Origin: Zanthoxylum bungeanum
Taxonomy: Eukaryota; Streptophyta; Magnoliopsida; Sapindales; Rutaceae
Direction: 5' to 3'
Length of the DNA: 64,000 nt
NCBI GenBank assembly: GCA_019454045.1
Contig: SKCR01007816.1
Span: forward strand, 248,001-312,000
This document shows positions 21,320 to 33,737 of this stretch, in pieces. The notes under the pieces were generated by a model. That model was not told where the DNA came from and ran no database searches. It worked only from the letters and a program-made list of their open reading frames with translations. A program made the translations under genes and the position numbers. The stretch's first letter is position 1. Every line of letters starts with the position of its first letter.

Positions 21320-22716
21320 CCCAAATATTAGGCTGGATCTGTCAGTGTGAGACTCTCTTTTTGTCGCTCAAATGATTCTCCCCAATAGTGCTTGACACGT
21401 TAGCTGTTGACCCTGAATGTGTTGTTGGAGTTGGGGTTATGTATCTCAACTACTCCGAAGGGTAACACTTGGGTAATCCTAAATGGATCTGACCACCGTG
21501 ATTTCAGCTTGCCAGGGAAAAGTTTCAACCTTTAGTTGTATAACAACACCTGCTGCCCTGGTTCCAGTTGTCTGCGCACTATTTTCTGATGAAGCCACTT
21601 CTTGGTCTTTTCTTTGTACAGTTTTTCATTCTCATAAGCATGGAGGCAGAATTCCTCTAATTCATTCAATTATAAGATCTGTTTCTCCCCAGCTGCTTGC
21701 AGATCAAAATTCAGTTTTTTCAGTGTCCAATACGCTTTATGTTCGAGCTCCATAGGCAAATGGCATGTCTTTCCAAACACTAGTCCATATAGGGACATTC
21801 CAATGGGTGTCTTGAAAACTATCCGGTAGGCCCATAATGCATCATCCAATTTTTTGGACCAATCATTCCTTATTGAACAAACAGTTCTCTCGAAGATTCT
21901 TTTGATTTCTCTGTTGGAAACTTCAACATGACCACTTGACTGCAGATGGTAAGCAGTGGCAAATTTGTGAGTAACTCCGTATTTGGCTAGGAGAGCATCA
22001 AAGTATTTGTTGCAGAAGTGTGTTCCACTATCACTGATGATTGCTCGAGGTGTTCCAAAGTGAGTGAAAATATTTTTCTTGAGGAAATGTAAAACCACTT
22101 TGGAATCATTCGATGGTAGTGATGTTGATTTAACCCATTTGGAGACGTAGTCTACTACAACTAGAATGTACAAGTTTCCATATGTTGGAACAAAGGGTCC
22201 CATAAAATCAATCCCCCATACATCAAATATCTCCACTTCGAGAATACTTTGAAGAGATCCTTCATTTCTCCTCGAAATATTTCCCGTTCTCTGACACATG
22301 TTACATTGAAGAACGAATAAGTGAGCATCTTTAAACAAGGTGTGCCAGAACAAACCTAATTGCAACACTTTGGCCGCGGTTTTGTCTCCGCTGAAGTGTT
22401 CGCCATTTGGAGATGAATGACAATGCTACAAGACACTATTAACATTCTCCTATGGTACTTAACGCCGCAATAAATGATCGGCACAACATTTGAATAGGTA
22501 CGGCTCATCCCAGACATAGTTCTTGACTTCTTTGAAGAATTTCTTTCTTTGCTGATGTGTCCACTCTAACGGCCATTTCCCCGATACTATGTAGTTTACA
22601 TAGTCAGCATACCATGGGACTTCCTGATGCTTGATGGCAAACAACTGTTCATCTGAAAAAGTTTCATTAATTGTCAGTTCATTGCCAGTTGTACCTCTAT
22701 TTTCGAGCCTCGACAA
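21320..22716 (-). pseudogene. Athila C integrase
   Basis: Integrase inserts the cDNA into the genome. The linker [12 protein letters not shown] leads to the zinc-binding region ending in [10 protein letters not shown]. The catalytic core 22368-21670 is one open frame with VWGIDFMGP (first Asp), IISDSGTHF (second Asp) and [12 protein letters not shown] (Glu), so the DDE triad is present. The C-terminal part (about 21320-21540) gives LFPGKLKSRWSDPF in a stop-broken frame. The zinc-finger region is separated from the linker by stops near 22400-22460. Confidence 0.88.
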
Positions 22717-23117
22717 GTGATCTGCAACTTGATTTTCTGTCCCCTTCCTATCTCAGATCTCCATGTCAAATTCTTGTAGTAGAAGCACCTAACGGATCAA
22801 TTTGGGCTTGGCAACTTTCTTCATGATCAGGTATTTGATTGCTGAATGATCTGTGTAGACCACCACCTTGGGACCTAGCAAATAAGAGCGAAATTTATCA
22901 AAAGCAAACACAACTGCGAGCAACTCCTTTTTAGTTGTTGTGTAGTTAATTTGTGCTTTATTTAAAGTTTTGCTGGCGTAGTAAATGGTGTGAAAAATTT
23001 TCACCTTACGTTGTCCCAAAACTGCACCTACTGCAAAATCACTGGCATCACACATCACTTCAACTTTTGTTCCAATATCTCGAAAGCATGGTGGCATTCT
23101 TTGGTGAAGTGGAACGA
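22717..23117 (-). pseudogene. Athila C RNase H domain
   Basis: The minus strand encodes [46 protein letters not shown] and then [12 protein letters not shown]. The Asp and Glu positions of the plant gypsy RNase H are kept. A stop after IRW-equivalent sequence (about 22788) and another before DRKGTENQ break the frame. The reverse transcriptase end lies across the element E insertion, at 27569 onward. Confidence 0.87.
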
Positions 23118-23122
23118 CACGT

Positions 23123-24200
23123 TGCTAGTCTCGAGCAAAAGACTAAATAAAAACTAAATAAGAATAACAAAATTAACTAGGCCATTTTCGCAGGGATCAC
23201 GATTGCATTTAACGTATACAACAAGCATTTAAACCCCTAGGCTATCCTCGTGGACGAGTTATAGTCTCGTGAGGGTTAACAACGACGATACCGACAAACG
23301 TCATTCACAAACATGCAATCATGCAAAAATATAATAATAATAAAAAAAACAAAGAAAACACTCCGGATAGTTATACATAATGTTGTTCTCAAAGAATCAA
23401 TATCAATGAAATCAGAGAACCTTCAAAGTAATCAATGTAACTAAAATCCAAGTTCTTGTATAAATCATATAAAAATCAATTGGGAACTTATCGATTCTAA
23501 TATTTCATCTAAAGCAAACAAAATTCATCCTTAGACTTATGTTTTACTATCAAGGAATAAAAACAATTATTTTTTTAAATATAGCAGGAACTATCACTAC
23601 ATGCACACACCCCCAAACTTAAAACTTGAATTGTCCTCAATGTAAGATAATCATAAAGAAACAAGAGTGATGAACAACACTACCGTGCATGGAGTTGATC
23701 AGGCTCCTGCTGGACAGAATTTGGTTGTGCGGGTTGTGTGGTTTGCGCTAACACCTGCATAAATACATATACAAACTAATAAACACATATAAAATAAAGT
23801 AAAGAAAATAAAAATAAAAAATAAACAAATGAAACTGCAAGGGTTGCCTCCCCGCTAGCCCTAAATTTAACGTCTTCAGCCAGACTTAACCACCCAAAGG
23901 ATCATGATGGCTTCTTCTTTGGTATCCACTGGTTGTTATGACATGAAAAAGATAACTTGGCGGGCTGTGGCAATTTAACTATTGAAGGTTGAAATTTGGG
24001 GCTGCACATGTGGTAAAATTGACTTGACCACTGTTTGAGCTTCCTAGAGATCATCTTCAAGTGAGCACTGACTTTTCATTTCCTCTTTTTGTGGTGTTTT
24101 GGAATCTGTTTCAGGATCACCTGCGAAGAATCTTCTTTTATGCATGACTGCACTATGCTCGTAGGTTGCTGAAATACTGATTCACCCTGCGTGTTTGCAA
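23123..24200 (-). other. 3' region of element E, non-coding
   Basis: From about 24200 down no pol domain is seen. About 23840-23930 matches the short tail after integrase in element C (21270-21330: GCTAGC, AACGTCTTCAGCCAGAC). A splice-acceptor-like TTTATGCAG lies at about 23757 and an inner purine tract (TTTGGGGGTGTGTG) at about 23608. 23360-23560 matches 38980-39720 in element D. Confidence 0.6.
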
Positions 24201-24201
24201 C

Positions 24202-25249
24202 TCAATTCTCTACTATATCTACCCTGTGACATTCTGCATCACCTTGAGGATTTAACATGGCTTTGAAAACACTGAAGCTGACTTCTTCATCTTGAACTCT
24301 CATTTTCAGTTCACCTTTCTGCACATCAATGACCGCTCTACCGGTTGCCAAGAAAGGCCTCCCAAGGATGATTGGGACGTCATGGTCCTCTTCCATATCA
24401 AGAACAAGGAAATCTGCAGGAAAGAAATTTATCCACATTAACCAACACATCTTTGACTATTCCTTGTGGGTAGGTGAAAGATCTATCTGCTAGCTACAAT
24501 GTCACTGTAGTTGGCTTCGCCTCACATATGCCCAACCGTTTGTAGATAGATAAGGGAATGAGATTGATACTTGCCCCAAAATCACATAGTGCCTTACCAA
24601 AGTATCGATTTCCAAAAGTGCATGGAATGGTAAAGCTGCTCGGATCCTTCAGTTTTGGAGGAAGATTTTTTTGTATAATGGTATTGCACTCCTCTGTGAG
24701 TGCTACTGTTTCAAAATTTTCCAGCTTCCTCTTTTTGGATATTATCTCATTCATAAACTTCACATAGTTTGGCATTTGTTCCAATGCATCTACGAAAAGG
24801 ATGTTGATATGGATCTTCTTGAAGATGTCAAGAAACTTAGCAAACTAAGCATCCAACTTCTTCTTTTGAAAGCGTTGAGGATATGGCAAAGGTGTCTTCA
24901 GGATAGGTGGTGGCTTATATGGAGGAGCTGTTGTACTGTTCTCTATTTTCGTTATTGTTTCCTCTTGAATTGATGCTTCTTTGCCTTGACTGCCTTGGTT
25001 CTGAGAAGTGTCTTTAGTCTTTTTTCCACTCCTGAGGGTTATTGCTTGACACTGCTCCTTGGGGTTGACTTTAGTTTTACTAGGAAATACCCATTTATGT
25101 TGATTAGTCATGGAAGAAGCAATCTGCCCAATTTTCACTTCTAAAGACTTCATTGTTGCTCCAATATTGCCCATGTGCGTCTCAATATTATTCATCCATG
25201 ACTCATTCTTCTCAAACCTCTCTGAAGTTTTAACAACAAACGTGCTCAT
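24202..25249 (-). pseudogene. Athila E gag C-terminal linker and protease
   Basis: 25249-24845 is an open frame with a coiled-coil-like N-terminal part and a QAITLRSGK motif typical of Athila, then proline-rich sequence ending PQRFQKKKLDA. 24784-24494 carries CDFGASINLIPLSIY, the protease active-site motif (D-x-G-A). 24450-24202 carries VPIILGRPFLATGRAVIDVQ. One or two stops and frameshifts separate the three frames. The catalytic Asp is kept. Confidence 0.83.
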
Positions 25250-25521
25250 GAGGTCTTCTAAGGAAGTTTTCTGCTCAGACTGTTGAAGCCATAAAGAGGT
25301 TGCAAGACATTCTCTGTATTAGCATATGATAAATTCGGATGATAATAGTTAGGCACATGATTGCCCCTATAGTTGTTAAAGTTCCGATTGTTCACATATT
25401 TGATTTGCTCAAAGCTCGGGTCTCCTTCCAATAATAATATATTTACAGCCGCCGCAGATTCAATAGATGGTTGTACTCATGGATTTATTAGGGCTGCTAC
25501 ATGAGTCGATATGGTTGAAAT

Positions 25522-26354
25522 CTAAGTTGTAAGTGCCACGAGAGGATCCACTTCATGTATGCCAGCCACATTGGTCACCGTAGTGCATTCACTTGTCCAT
25601 TGGAAGTGGTTAATGGCCATTTCTTCTAACAGATTATAGGCATCCTCAGCTGACTTCTTGAATAGAGCTCCACCAGCTGCTGCATCAACCACAGTCATAT
25701 TCGAACCATTCAGCCCATTATAGAACAACTAAATATGCACCTAGTCTGCATAATCGTGTTGTGGGCATCTTTGGAGTAGATCCTTAAAGCGCTCTCATGC
25801 TTCATACAGATTCTTAGCTACAGTTGCTTAAATATTCTAATTTCTTCTCTCAGTTGAGCTAATTTAGCTGGTGGAAAGAACCTCTCAAGAAATTCCGTGG
25901 CAATATCCTGCCATGTCATGATACTCCCCATCTGTATTGATTGAAGCCAATCACACGCTTTATCCCTTAAAGAGAATGAGAATAAACGTAGCCTGATAGC
26001 TTCTTTAGTCACGCCATTCATCTTTATGGTGTCTGCCATCTCCATTAACATCCTAAAATGCATGTTGGGATCCTCTACAGCTGAACCCCCAAACTAATTA
26101 TTTTGCAACATGTTGATCAATGAAGATTTCAGCTCAAAGTTGTTAGCATTGATTGGTGGATGCGCAATCCCAGAGTAATTATCATCTATGACCGGCTTGA
26201 AGTGATCTCTGATATCCACCTGGCGTGGATTGTTCTCTCTGTTTTCAGCCGCCAATGATTCTTTTTCAATTTTTCTTTCTTTCCTTAGTCTCCTCGCTAT
26301 TCTTTCTATTTCAGGATCAAACATGAGCGAGTCGAGACTTGTGGATCGTCGCAT
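25522..26354 (-). pseudogene. Athila E gag core
   Basis: Starts with the MRRSTSLDS frame at 26354, with RRLRKERKIEKE. A stop after NMLQNN is followed by FGGSAVEDPN and 26063-25818 with SFSLRDKACDWLQSI, MTWQDIATEFLERFFPPA and LAQLREEI, the Athila gag core. 25728-25522 gives FYNGLNGS. Stops at about 26093 and 25817 disrupt it. Confidence 0.83.
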
Positions 26355-26510
26355 TCACTAAAGCACAGAAAGACAGAAAAAAATAATCAAATAAACATAA
26401 GAAAAACAAAAATAAAACAAAAACAAAGATAAACTAAAAATATAAAATAAAAATCTAAATTAAAGCTAAGATTACTTGGTAATAATATTAGTATGAATTA
26501 AATTAACAAT

Positions 26511-26527
26511 CCCTGGCAATAGCGCCA
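26511..26527 (-). other. Primer binding site, element E
   Basis: The minus strand reads TGGCGCTATTGCCAGGG, an Athila-type site with two differences from that at 49926-49943. It lies about 9 bases inside the LTR end at 26537. Confidence 0.7.
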
Positions 26528-26536
26528 AAAACTTAT

Positions 26537-27568
26537 TGCGATATTTTATATTGTACCGCAAGTGTACGGTGTCAAGTTTTAGGAAAGATGGGTGAAAGAG
26601 TGTCGAACCCACAGGGATTGTGTTCAACTCACACTAAGTACTAACTTTATTTAGAAGCAACTAAATTTAGAATAATCTGAATTTAAATCTAAAAACTAAA
26701 TATGCAAGATATTAAAACGTTAAATAAGATAAACCAAGATGAGAGTACCTATAGTCTGATTTCACCTAGTTATCCCCTATGTATTTGTCATGCCATTCAA
26801 TCTGTATTCCGTTGTATTATTTATAAGTCAAGAATCCTAAATAAACTGAATTATAATTTCATAAAACTCAAATTAGCAATCAATACATAGGTTCAAACAT
26901 TGGCTACATCATCCTCTAGAATTATGGAGTTAGTTCATGACTAAAGATAAAAATAATGAAAATAATGTCATGAATATAATGGAAATCATTAGAGTTTAAA
27001 GATAAAAACTAGAAGATTAAACCCGAATTGAATCCATTCATCTTCGGATGTCACCGCCTTCGTCTCTTCTTGTCGCTCGTCAATCTTCCTCCTTGGATCT
27101 CTTTAAAATAAGTGTTTTGAGTCTTTTCTGCGTATTAGCCTCCATTTTTGGGTTTTGGACGAGCTTATGTATTTATAAGAAAAGTCTTGGAGTCCTTATG
27201 CATGTAAAACCTTAAAAATTGGTGTTTATGGGCTCTGCGCAGCGCTGCGGTGCCGAAAAGTGGCACCGCATCACCCAACTTGCGGGAATTTACTATGGCA
27301 AGATTTTGTGGGCGCGGCGCGACGCCCAGGAAGTTGGCGTTGCGACACAAGGGCAATTTTTTAGATGCTGATTTCTGCGTTTTCCGCTCTTCCCGTGCTT
27401 CTGATGCGTCCGTAGGGTCCCAAAACACATACAAATCCCTAAGATCCATGTTTCAATGCTTCTTAACAATAAAACATAAAAAAAATATAAATACATTAAA
27501 TGATGCAGAATCTAACAAAATAGTAAGCTAAGAATGCAGGAATAAGTGGGTATAAATAGCACTTATCA
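26537..27568 (-). repeat. LTR of element E (1032 bp)
   Basis: The plus strand runs TGCGATATTTTATA to GCACTTATCA, with TG/CA ends. TATAAATA on the minus strand at 27170-27177 is the likely TATA box. GC-rich palindromic sequence (TGCGCAGCGCTGCGG and GGGCGCGGCGCGACGCCC, about 27235-27330) lies just upstream of it, as in the other Athila LTRs. Confidence 0.82.
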
Positions 27569-28537
27569 CACGTCTTTCTCCAGCAGATTGCATAATGGTT
27601 TAGCAATCTTGGAGAAGTCTTTGATGAATCTCCTGTAAAATCCTGCATGCCCGAGAAAACTTTGAATCCCTTTAATGGATGATGGTGGAGGTAGTTTTTC
27701 TATCGTCTCAATTTTTACTTTGTCTACCTCGATTCCTTTCTGTGAGATCCGATGTCCCAAGACAGTGCCTTCATGCACCATGAAATGGAATTTCTCCCAG
27801 TTTAGTACCAGATTAGTATCTCCACATCTTTGCAATACTTTTCCCAGATTTTGCAAGCAGTGGTCAAACGAGTCTCCAAACACTGAGAAGTCATCCATGA
27901 AGACTTACATGCTTTGTTCTAGCATGTCTGAAAAGATGGCCATCATGCATCGTTGAAATGTGACAGGAGAATTATAGAGTCCAAATGGCATCCTACTGAA
28001 TGCAAAAGTACCATACGGGCATGTGAATATGGTTTTCTCCTGATCTTCTGGAGCGATGGAAATCTGATTATACCTTGAGTATCCGTCCAAAAAGTAGTAG
28101 AAATCATGTCTCGCCAGTCTGTCTAGCATCTGGTCAATGAATGGTAGCGGGAAATGATCCTTCCGTATGGCTTTGTTCAGCTTCTTGTAGTCCATGCATA
28201 CTCTTCATCCAGTCAATGTCATTGTTTGAATCAGCTCATTCTTTTCATTTGTAACTACAGTCATTCCTCCTTTCTTGGGTACACATTGCATAGGAATCAC
28301 CGAAGAGCAGTCAGAGATGGGGTAGATGATGCCTGCATCCAACCATTTGATGATTTCTTTATTTACTACATCCTTCATAATTGGATTCAGTCTTCATTGA
28401 TGCTCCAATGTGGCTTTGTACTCATCGTTCATCAAAATTTTGTGCATGAAAAAAGATGGAATGATACATCAAATGTCTTCTATAGTCTAGCCAATATATC
28501 TCTTATGCTCGTGTAGCACTCTCAGCAACTTATCTTC
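27569..28537 (-). pseudogene. Athila C reverse transcriptase
   Basis: Copies the RNA into cDNA. The minus strand gives VCMDYKKLNKAIRKDHFPLP, FLDGYSRYNQI, FSRMPFGLYNSPVTFQR, then a stop and VFMDDFSVFG carrying the catalytic MDD, followed by VLNWEKFHFMVHEG and HAGFYRRFIKDF. The fingers, palm and thumb are thus all represented. Stops occur near 27900 and in the N-terminal part (about 28200-28530). The frame ends at LLEKDV where element E is inserted and resumes at 23117. Confidence 0.87.
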
Positions 28538-29482
28538 CTACACCCATGTTAGCGACGAAGAAATAATAAGAAGTAAATCAGAAGAGTTTTCCAAGTATGC
28601 ATACCTGAGATGGCTCGGAAGTGGCTTTAGTTCCAGTTGCGATGGTTCTTCTATCGATGGCTTGACTCGCTCCTTTTTCGGTAGTTCCAAGCTTTCCACA
28701 TGTGGTGTCGATCTAAAGTAAGAGGCTCCATTAAGATAGTTGTTACATTCCTGAATCTCATCATCTACTTCTCTGTCAGTCATGTTGGTGATGCATGTTT
28801 CTAGTTTATCAGTGGAAAGTTGCATTACATCTGTGTTCTGGATGACACTATCTAGTACGTCAAGTCTGAAACATTCATCCTCTCGTTCATCATTTGGAAA
28901 TTTCATGGCTTTGAAAATATTGAATGTTACTTCTTGGTCATGCACCATCATGGTTAGTTCAACTTTTTGTACATCAATGATGGTTCGACATGTAGCCAAG
29001 AATGGTCTCCCAAGGATGATGGGTACGTCTCTGTCTTCCTCCATTTTAAGGACAATGAAATCTGTTGGGAAAATGAATTTGTCGACTTTGACCAGTACGT
29101 CTTCGACTTCACCTATCGGAAATGTAATTGATCTATCAGCAAGTTGCAGAGTGGCTGAGGTGGGCTTTGATTCTCCAAGCTGCAGTTTCCTGTAAATAGA
29201 CAAAGGCATCAAGTTAATATTAGCACCTAAATCACACAAAGTCTTACCGAAGTAATGTTCTCCTATGGTGCAAAGGATGGTGAAACTGATAGGATCTTTC
29301 AACTTTGGGGGAAGCTTCCTCTGAATGATGGCGCTACATTCTTCTATCAGTGCTATAGTCTCGTAATCTCCCAATCTTCGCTTTCGTGACAAAATAGCTC
29401 TCATGAATTTAACATAACTGGGAATTTGCTCAAACGCTTCTGCAAATGAAATGTTGATATGCAGCTTTTTGAAGATCTCCAA
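28538..29482 (-). pseudogene. Athila C protease region (long open frame)
   Basis: An open frame of 314 codons on the minus strand. It contains YFGKTLCDLGANINLMPLS (active-site motif, with Asn where Ser is usual after D-L-G-A), VLVKVDKFIFPTDFIVL, VPIILGRPFLATCRTIIDV and a C-terminal linker ending ELKPLPSHLRYAYLE that leads into reverse transcriptase. The upstream join to gag (about 29480-29640) contains stops, so this open frame is part of a dead polyprotein rather than a free gene. Confidence 0.85.
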
Positions 29483-29559
29483 AAATCGAGCAAATTGCTT
29501 ATCTAGTTTGTGTTTCTGGAGACATTGTGGTAAACGTGGAGGTGGAGTAAATCTTTATT

Positions 29560-30555
29560 GATTATTTTCTTTTGCCACTTTTTCCTCCATCCATGGATCT
29601 GCTTCATTGCTTTCTTTTGGAACATTCTCAGTAGCTGCCTTGACTCAAACATTCTTATTGATTTCAATGCCACTTTTCAACGTGATGGCTTGGCATTGCA
29701 CATTCTCTTTGTTCCTTGGATTTGGTTCTGTGTCGCTAGGAAGGGTACCTTGTGGTCTGTAACTCTGAACATTGGCCAGTTGTCCCAATTGACTTTCCAA
29801 TCCCTTCATATAAGTTGCTTGGCTTTGAATAGTTGATGTCTGTGCTTGAAACATCGCTTCATATTTGGGTTCTTTCTTTTTCATCTGGGCAATCAAATCT
29901 TCTATTCCTGCTCTTTTTCATTCTCCTAGTCTTTATTCTGTTGTTGGAATTCTGGAGGTGGATTTTTCTTTTGCCCTGAAGTATTGCTCCATGCGAAATT
30001 GGGATGATTCCTCCAACCTGGGTTGTAGGTATTGGAATATGGATTATTTCCTTGTCTGTTGAAGTTGCTGACATAGTTCACAGTCTCATCATGTTGGTTG
30101 TAAGATTCTGCCACGGTGCTCCTCCATATGGTGAACTTGTGGATCCAACAATGTACACAACTTGCGTGCTAAGAGTTTCCAGACATTTGCAAATCTGATC
30201 CAGCTTGGCATTTATAGCTGAGTTGGTTCATACTTCGTGGATTCCTGCTATTCGATGGATTATACTCCTCTCTGTTGGCCACAAGGAATTGTTGTTAGCC
30301 ATTTTTTCAATTAAGTCTCAAGCTTGATCTTCTCCTTTTTTCCATTAAAGCTCCTCCAGCAGTAGAATCTATTGTGGTTTTCATAAATCCCGAAAGCCCA
30401 TTGTAGAAGGTTTGGACTTGAAGCCACTTTACAATCTCATGGTGAGGACATTTTCGGAGCAGTTCCTTATATATTTCCCATGCTTCACAGAGGGATTCTA
30501 AGTCATGTTGTACAAAGGATGTGATGTCGTTTCTCAACTTTGCTGTTCTGGCTGG
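29560..30555 (-). pseudogene. Athila C gag, 3' part
   Basis: Continues the gag broken at 30555 by element B: KLRNDITSFVQHD, EAWEIYKELLRKCPHHE and FYNGLSGF (30540-30380). The Athila C-terminal segment YVSNFNRQGNNPYSNTYNPGW (about 30085-30020) and a linker with QAITLKSGIE (about 29690) follow. Several frameshifts lie between 30310 and 29900. Confidence 0.86.
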
Positions 30556-33500
30556 TGTAGGCATTGCATTTTTGCATGCGAAACCCGATGATGAGTCTCA
30601 GTTGGAGGCACTACCTTTTTAGTTAAGGATATTGCGGGAAACGGACGTCGGAATGGGATATTCGGAATAAGTTTGTCGTCAAGTTCATTTCACAAGTTCA
30701 TTGTTTTCGTTCGTGCTGCGTTCGTTACCACGTTCGAACGTCAAACAGATTACGGACGTTCGTGCAACGTTCTAAGAGGCGTTCGAACGGTGTCAGTATT
30801 TCTGGTTTTGCTGCTAGCCCACACGCCCAATGCCCTTAAATTACACCCAAATTAAATCAAATATTAATTAAATTAAACATTGAATTAAATAAAATAATTA
30901 AATCATTTACCAATTAAATAAAACATAAAATATAATCATGCCTAATTTAAACAAATCACGTACTAAATTAAAAAAGATGATATACCTAATTAAAATCAAT
31001 CATAACAAATAAAAAATATTGACTTCCTAATCTAGCAAATTAAATGCATAATCCTTACCAATCAAATATTGACTTCCTAATCTAAACCAAATTTGTCCCC
31101 CTCAATCTTTGACTTTCCTTGCTCAACACAAAACCAAATCTCTTCCTTGTGAGACAAGGAGTAGCCCTAGCCATTCTCTATATAAACAACCTCTCACAAA
31201 GACATGACTCATCTAGCTCATACACATATAGTTCACGCCCAACTCTCTCTAATCTCTTACAATTCACGGCAATAGCACCATAACAAGTAAATAATAATTC
31301 TCTTCATCTCCTCCACTCACCAAGCCAAAACCAGCCCCATACAGCAGCCCTCCATTACCGAAAATTACACCCCCATAAACACCTTAGATCACCGAAAAAT
31401 ATAGCCCCAAAACAGTCCTCACAAGTGCCGAAAATCACAGCCCCAAACAGTCCCTAAAATCCTTAAAATACTAACATAAAAAAACTGCGCTCTAAGCCTC
31501 GTTAAACAATCGAAAAACACAGCCCTTGAACCTCTAAAAACACTCAAAATAGTCTGTTGAAACGTCAAAATAGTGACCTGAACAGTGAGCAAAAAATACA
31601 GAGGAAACAGCAGCAAAACGGAGGCCGAATAGCAGCAAAACAGAGGCCGAACAGCAAGTAAAACAGCAAAACAGTGAGCTAAGACGCTAAACCAGTGAAC
31701 CGGAGAAGTTGAGGAGCTTTACCCTTCCGACGTCCGTGAAACGCAAGTCCGAAAGTCAGCAAAAAAGGTTAGACCTGAGGGTATTTTCCACATTCATTTT
31801 CTGTTTTATTTTTATTTTTTATTGAGTATTGTTCGCATGATTGTCATGTTAAAATGCATGTTGTCGCCCTTGAGTAGATAAATATGCATGTATTACGAAA
31901 TATTGTATGTTGTGGCCTTGGAATAAAATGAAAGATGTGTCAACTCTCGCGGTATATCGGATGGAAACCCGGACATAAATTTCATAGCCGATTCCAAATG
32001 GACGGTAGTATAATCTGTACTCGGGATACAACTCCACATACCGCTTGAGTAAACGGCACCTTCTTTTATTTTATATTGCTTTGATTTATTTATTTTTCTT
32101 CATTTGAATTCCGTATGTTAGTTGTTTATGCATGATGCAATCGAGTGCATGGGCTTAGTAAGTCGGATTAAAGGTCCCCTATTTGGAGGGGTTAAAATCC
32201 TTGACCACGATGCTTTGTCGCGCCGATTGATGTGTGTTCGATTAGATGTAAGATATGTTCAATCGGGCATACTAAGTTTGATGTTATTGTCTTTATTTTT
32301 ATATGCATGACGCAATCGAGTGCATGGGCTTAGTAAGTCGGATTAAAGGTCCCCTATTTTGAGGGGTTAAAAATCATTTACCACGATGCTTTGCCGCACC
32401 GGTTGATGTGTGTTCGATTGGATGCAAGATATGTTCAATCGGGCATACTAAGTTTGATGTTATTGTCTTTATTTTTGTATGCATGACGCAATCGAGTGCA
32501 TGGGCTTAGTAAGTCGGATTAAGGGTCCCCTATTTGGAGGGGTTAAAATCTTTTACCGCGATGCTTTTCCGCGTCGGTTGGTGTATATTCGATTGGATGT
32601 GAGATGAGTTCAATCAGATACGTGAGGTCATACATGGTGGATTTGTTTGTCTATGAATGTGTTGCATGCATCAGGTCTGGTTCCGTTCGAACGCGTTCTC
32701 GAACTGCACACGAACGTGAACCTTCTGTTTACCGTTCGAACGCGTTATCAAACGCTACGTGAACGCGCACGCATTTTCTTAGTGTTTCATGCATCAGGTC
32801 TGGTTCTGTTCGAACGCGTTCTCGAACGCCACACGAACGTGAACCTTCTGTTTACCGTTCGAACGTGTTATCAAAAGCTACGTGAACGCGCACGCATTTT
32901 CTTAGTGTTTCATGCAGCAGGTATGGTTTCGTTCGAACGCTATACGAACGCGAACCTTCTGTTTACCGTTCGAACGTGTTCTCGAATGCTACGCGAACAC
33001 GCACCCAGTGAACTGAGTTATTTTCATCAGATTTCGCACATAATTGTCCCTAGTAGCTATTCCTTCGTATGATGAACCTGATTGTTTCTATGCATTATGC
33101 AAGACTGTGTAGGTGTCGTTCATCTGTATTACTCACATGTGTGAGTATAATGTGCTTGGTAACTTGTATGCTTGACGTATGTTAATCTTTATGTATGCAA
33201 ATTGAGACATAGATTACATGCAAATAGGCTGTATGCAAATTCGGATATGTGTTACATGTAAATTTAGATGAACTTGTTGATGTATGCATGAGAACTTAGA
33301 AGCATGATACTCTTGGAAATAAGTGTTACTTAAGCCTGATTAAATTATTGCACAAATATTTTCATTACAAGTGACATAAGTAAGGGACCATTCCGAACCC
33401 AACGGTTTGAGGTCTTCCCTTGCGAGGGGTGAGTGCGGCCTTAAATCTCATTTTTCCGGTTCACACCGGGTGGTGACTCCATTATTTCTCCGGTTTAGTC

Positions 33501-33576
33501 CCTCGTGGCTACTCCGTACTCCCAACTAGGTCGCGAGCCTAGAACAGCATGCGTCGCCCAGTTTCTGTGTCCCACA
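30556..33576 (+). repeat. 5' LTR of Tat element B (3021 bp)
   Basis: TGTAGGCATT to CCCACA. About 30720-30800 is rich in CGTTCGAACG-like palindromes. 32122-32640 holds three units of about 185-190 bp beginning near ATGCATGACGCAATCGAGTG. 32680-33005 holds about three units of roughly 125 bp with repeated GTTCGAACG. The frame 32647-33072 reads through these units and is repetitive, so I do not call it a gene. The terminal 240 bp include the block shared with all other Tat LTRs. Confidence 0.9.
31179..31186 (+). promoter_or_regulatory. TATA box, 5' LTR of B
   Basis: TATATAAA within CTCTATATAAACAAC, about 620 bp from the LTR start. It is matched in the 3' LTR and in element A. Confidence 0.65.
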
Positions 33577-33579
33577 GTC

Positions 33580-33597
33580 TGGTGACTCCACTGGGGA
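33580..33597 (+). other. Primer binding site, Tat element B
   Basis: TGGTGACTCCACTGGGGA, three bases after the LTR end. One base differs from the site in A and D. Confidence 0.75.
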
Positions 33598-33737
33598 TAG
33601 AGAATCAGCCCCGAAATATTGTCTTGTAATGTTTGGATTTATGTTCTAATTGACCGTGTTTATAGTGGATAAAATGGGGGTTTAATCAAGGGCATTTTGA
33701 GGCTAGGTAATGTTTGGTGTCTTCCTTCATTCACTAA

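Larger units (their letters stand above)
23123..27568 (-). mobile_element. Athila-type derivative E with a single LTR, inserted in reverse transcriptase of C
   Basis: Flanked by CACGT at 23118-23122 and 27569-27573, the length expected of an LTR element target duplication. The right end is a complete LTR (26537-27568) with primer site, then gag and protease on the minus strand. Reverse transcriptase, RNase H and most of integrase are absent. The left end (TGCTAGTCTCGAGC) is not an LTR: it corresponds to internal sequence just before the polypurine tract of element C (about 18411). It is thus a one-LTR, gag-protease derivative of another Athila family (LTR ends TGCGATATT/CTTATCA). Confidence 0.8.

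Noticed and set aside
32647..33072. 141-codon open frame in the Tat 5' LTR, with a parallel 146-codon frame at 48377-48817
   Set aside because: It translates roughly 125-bp tandem units inside the LTR, has no recognised domain and is duplicated simply because LTRs are. A coding role is not supported.
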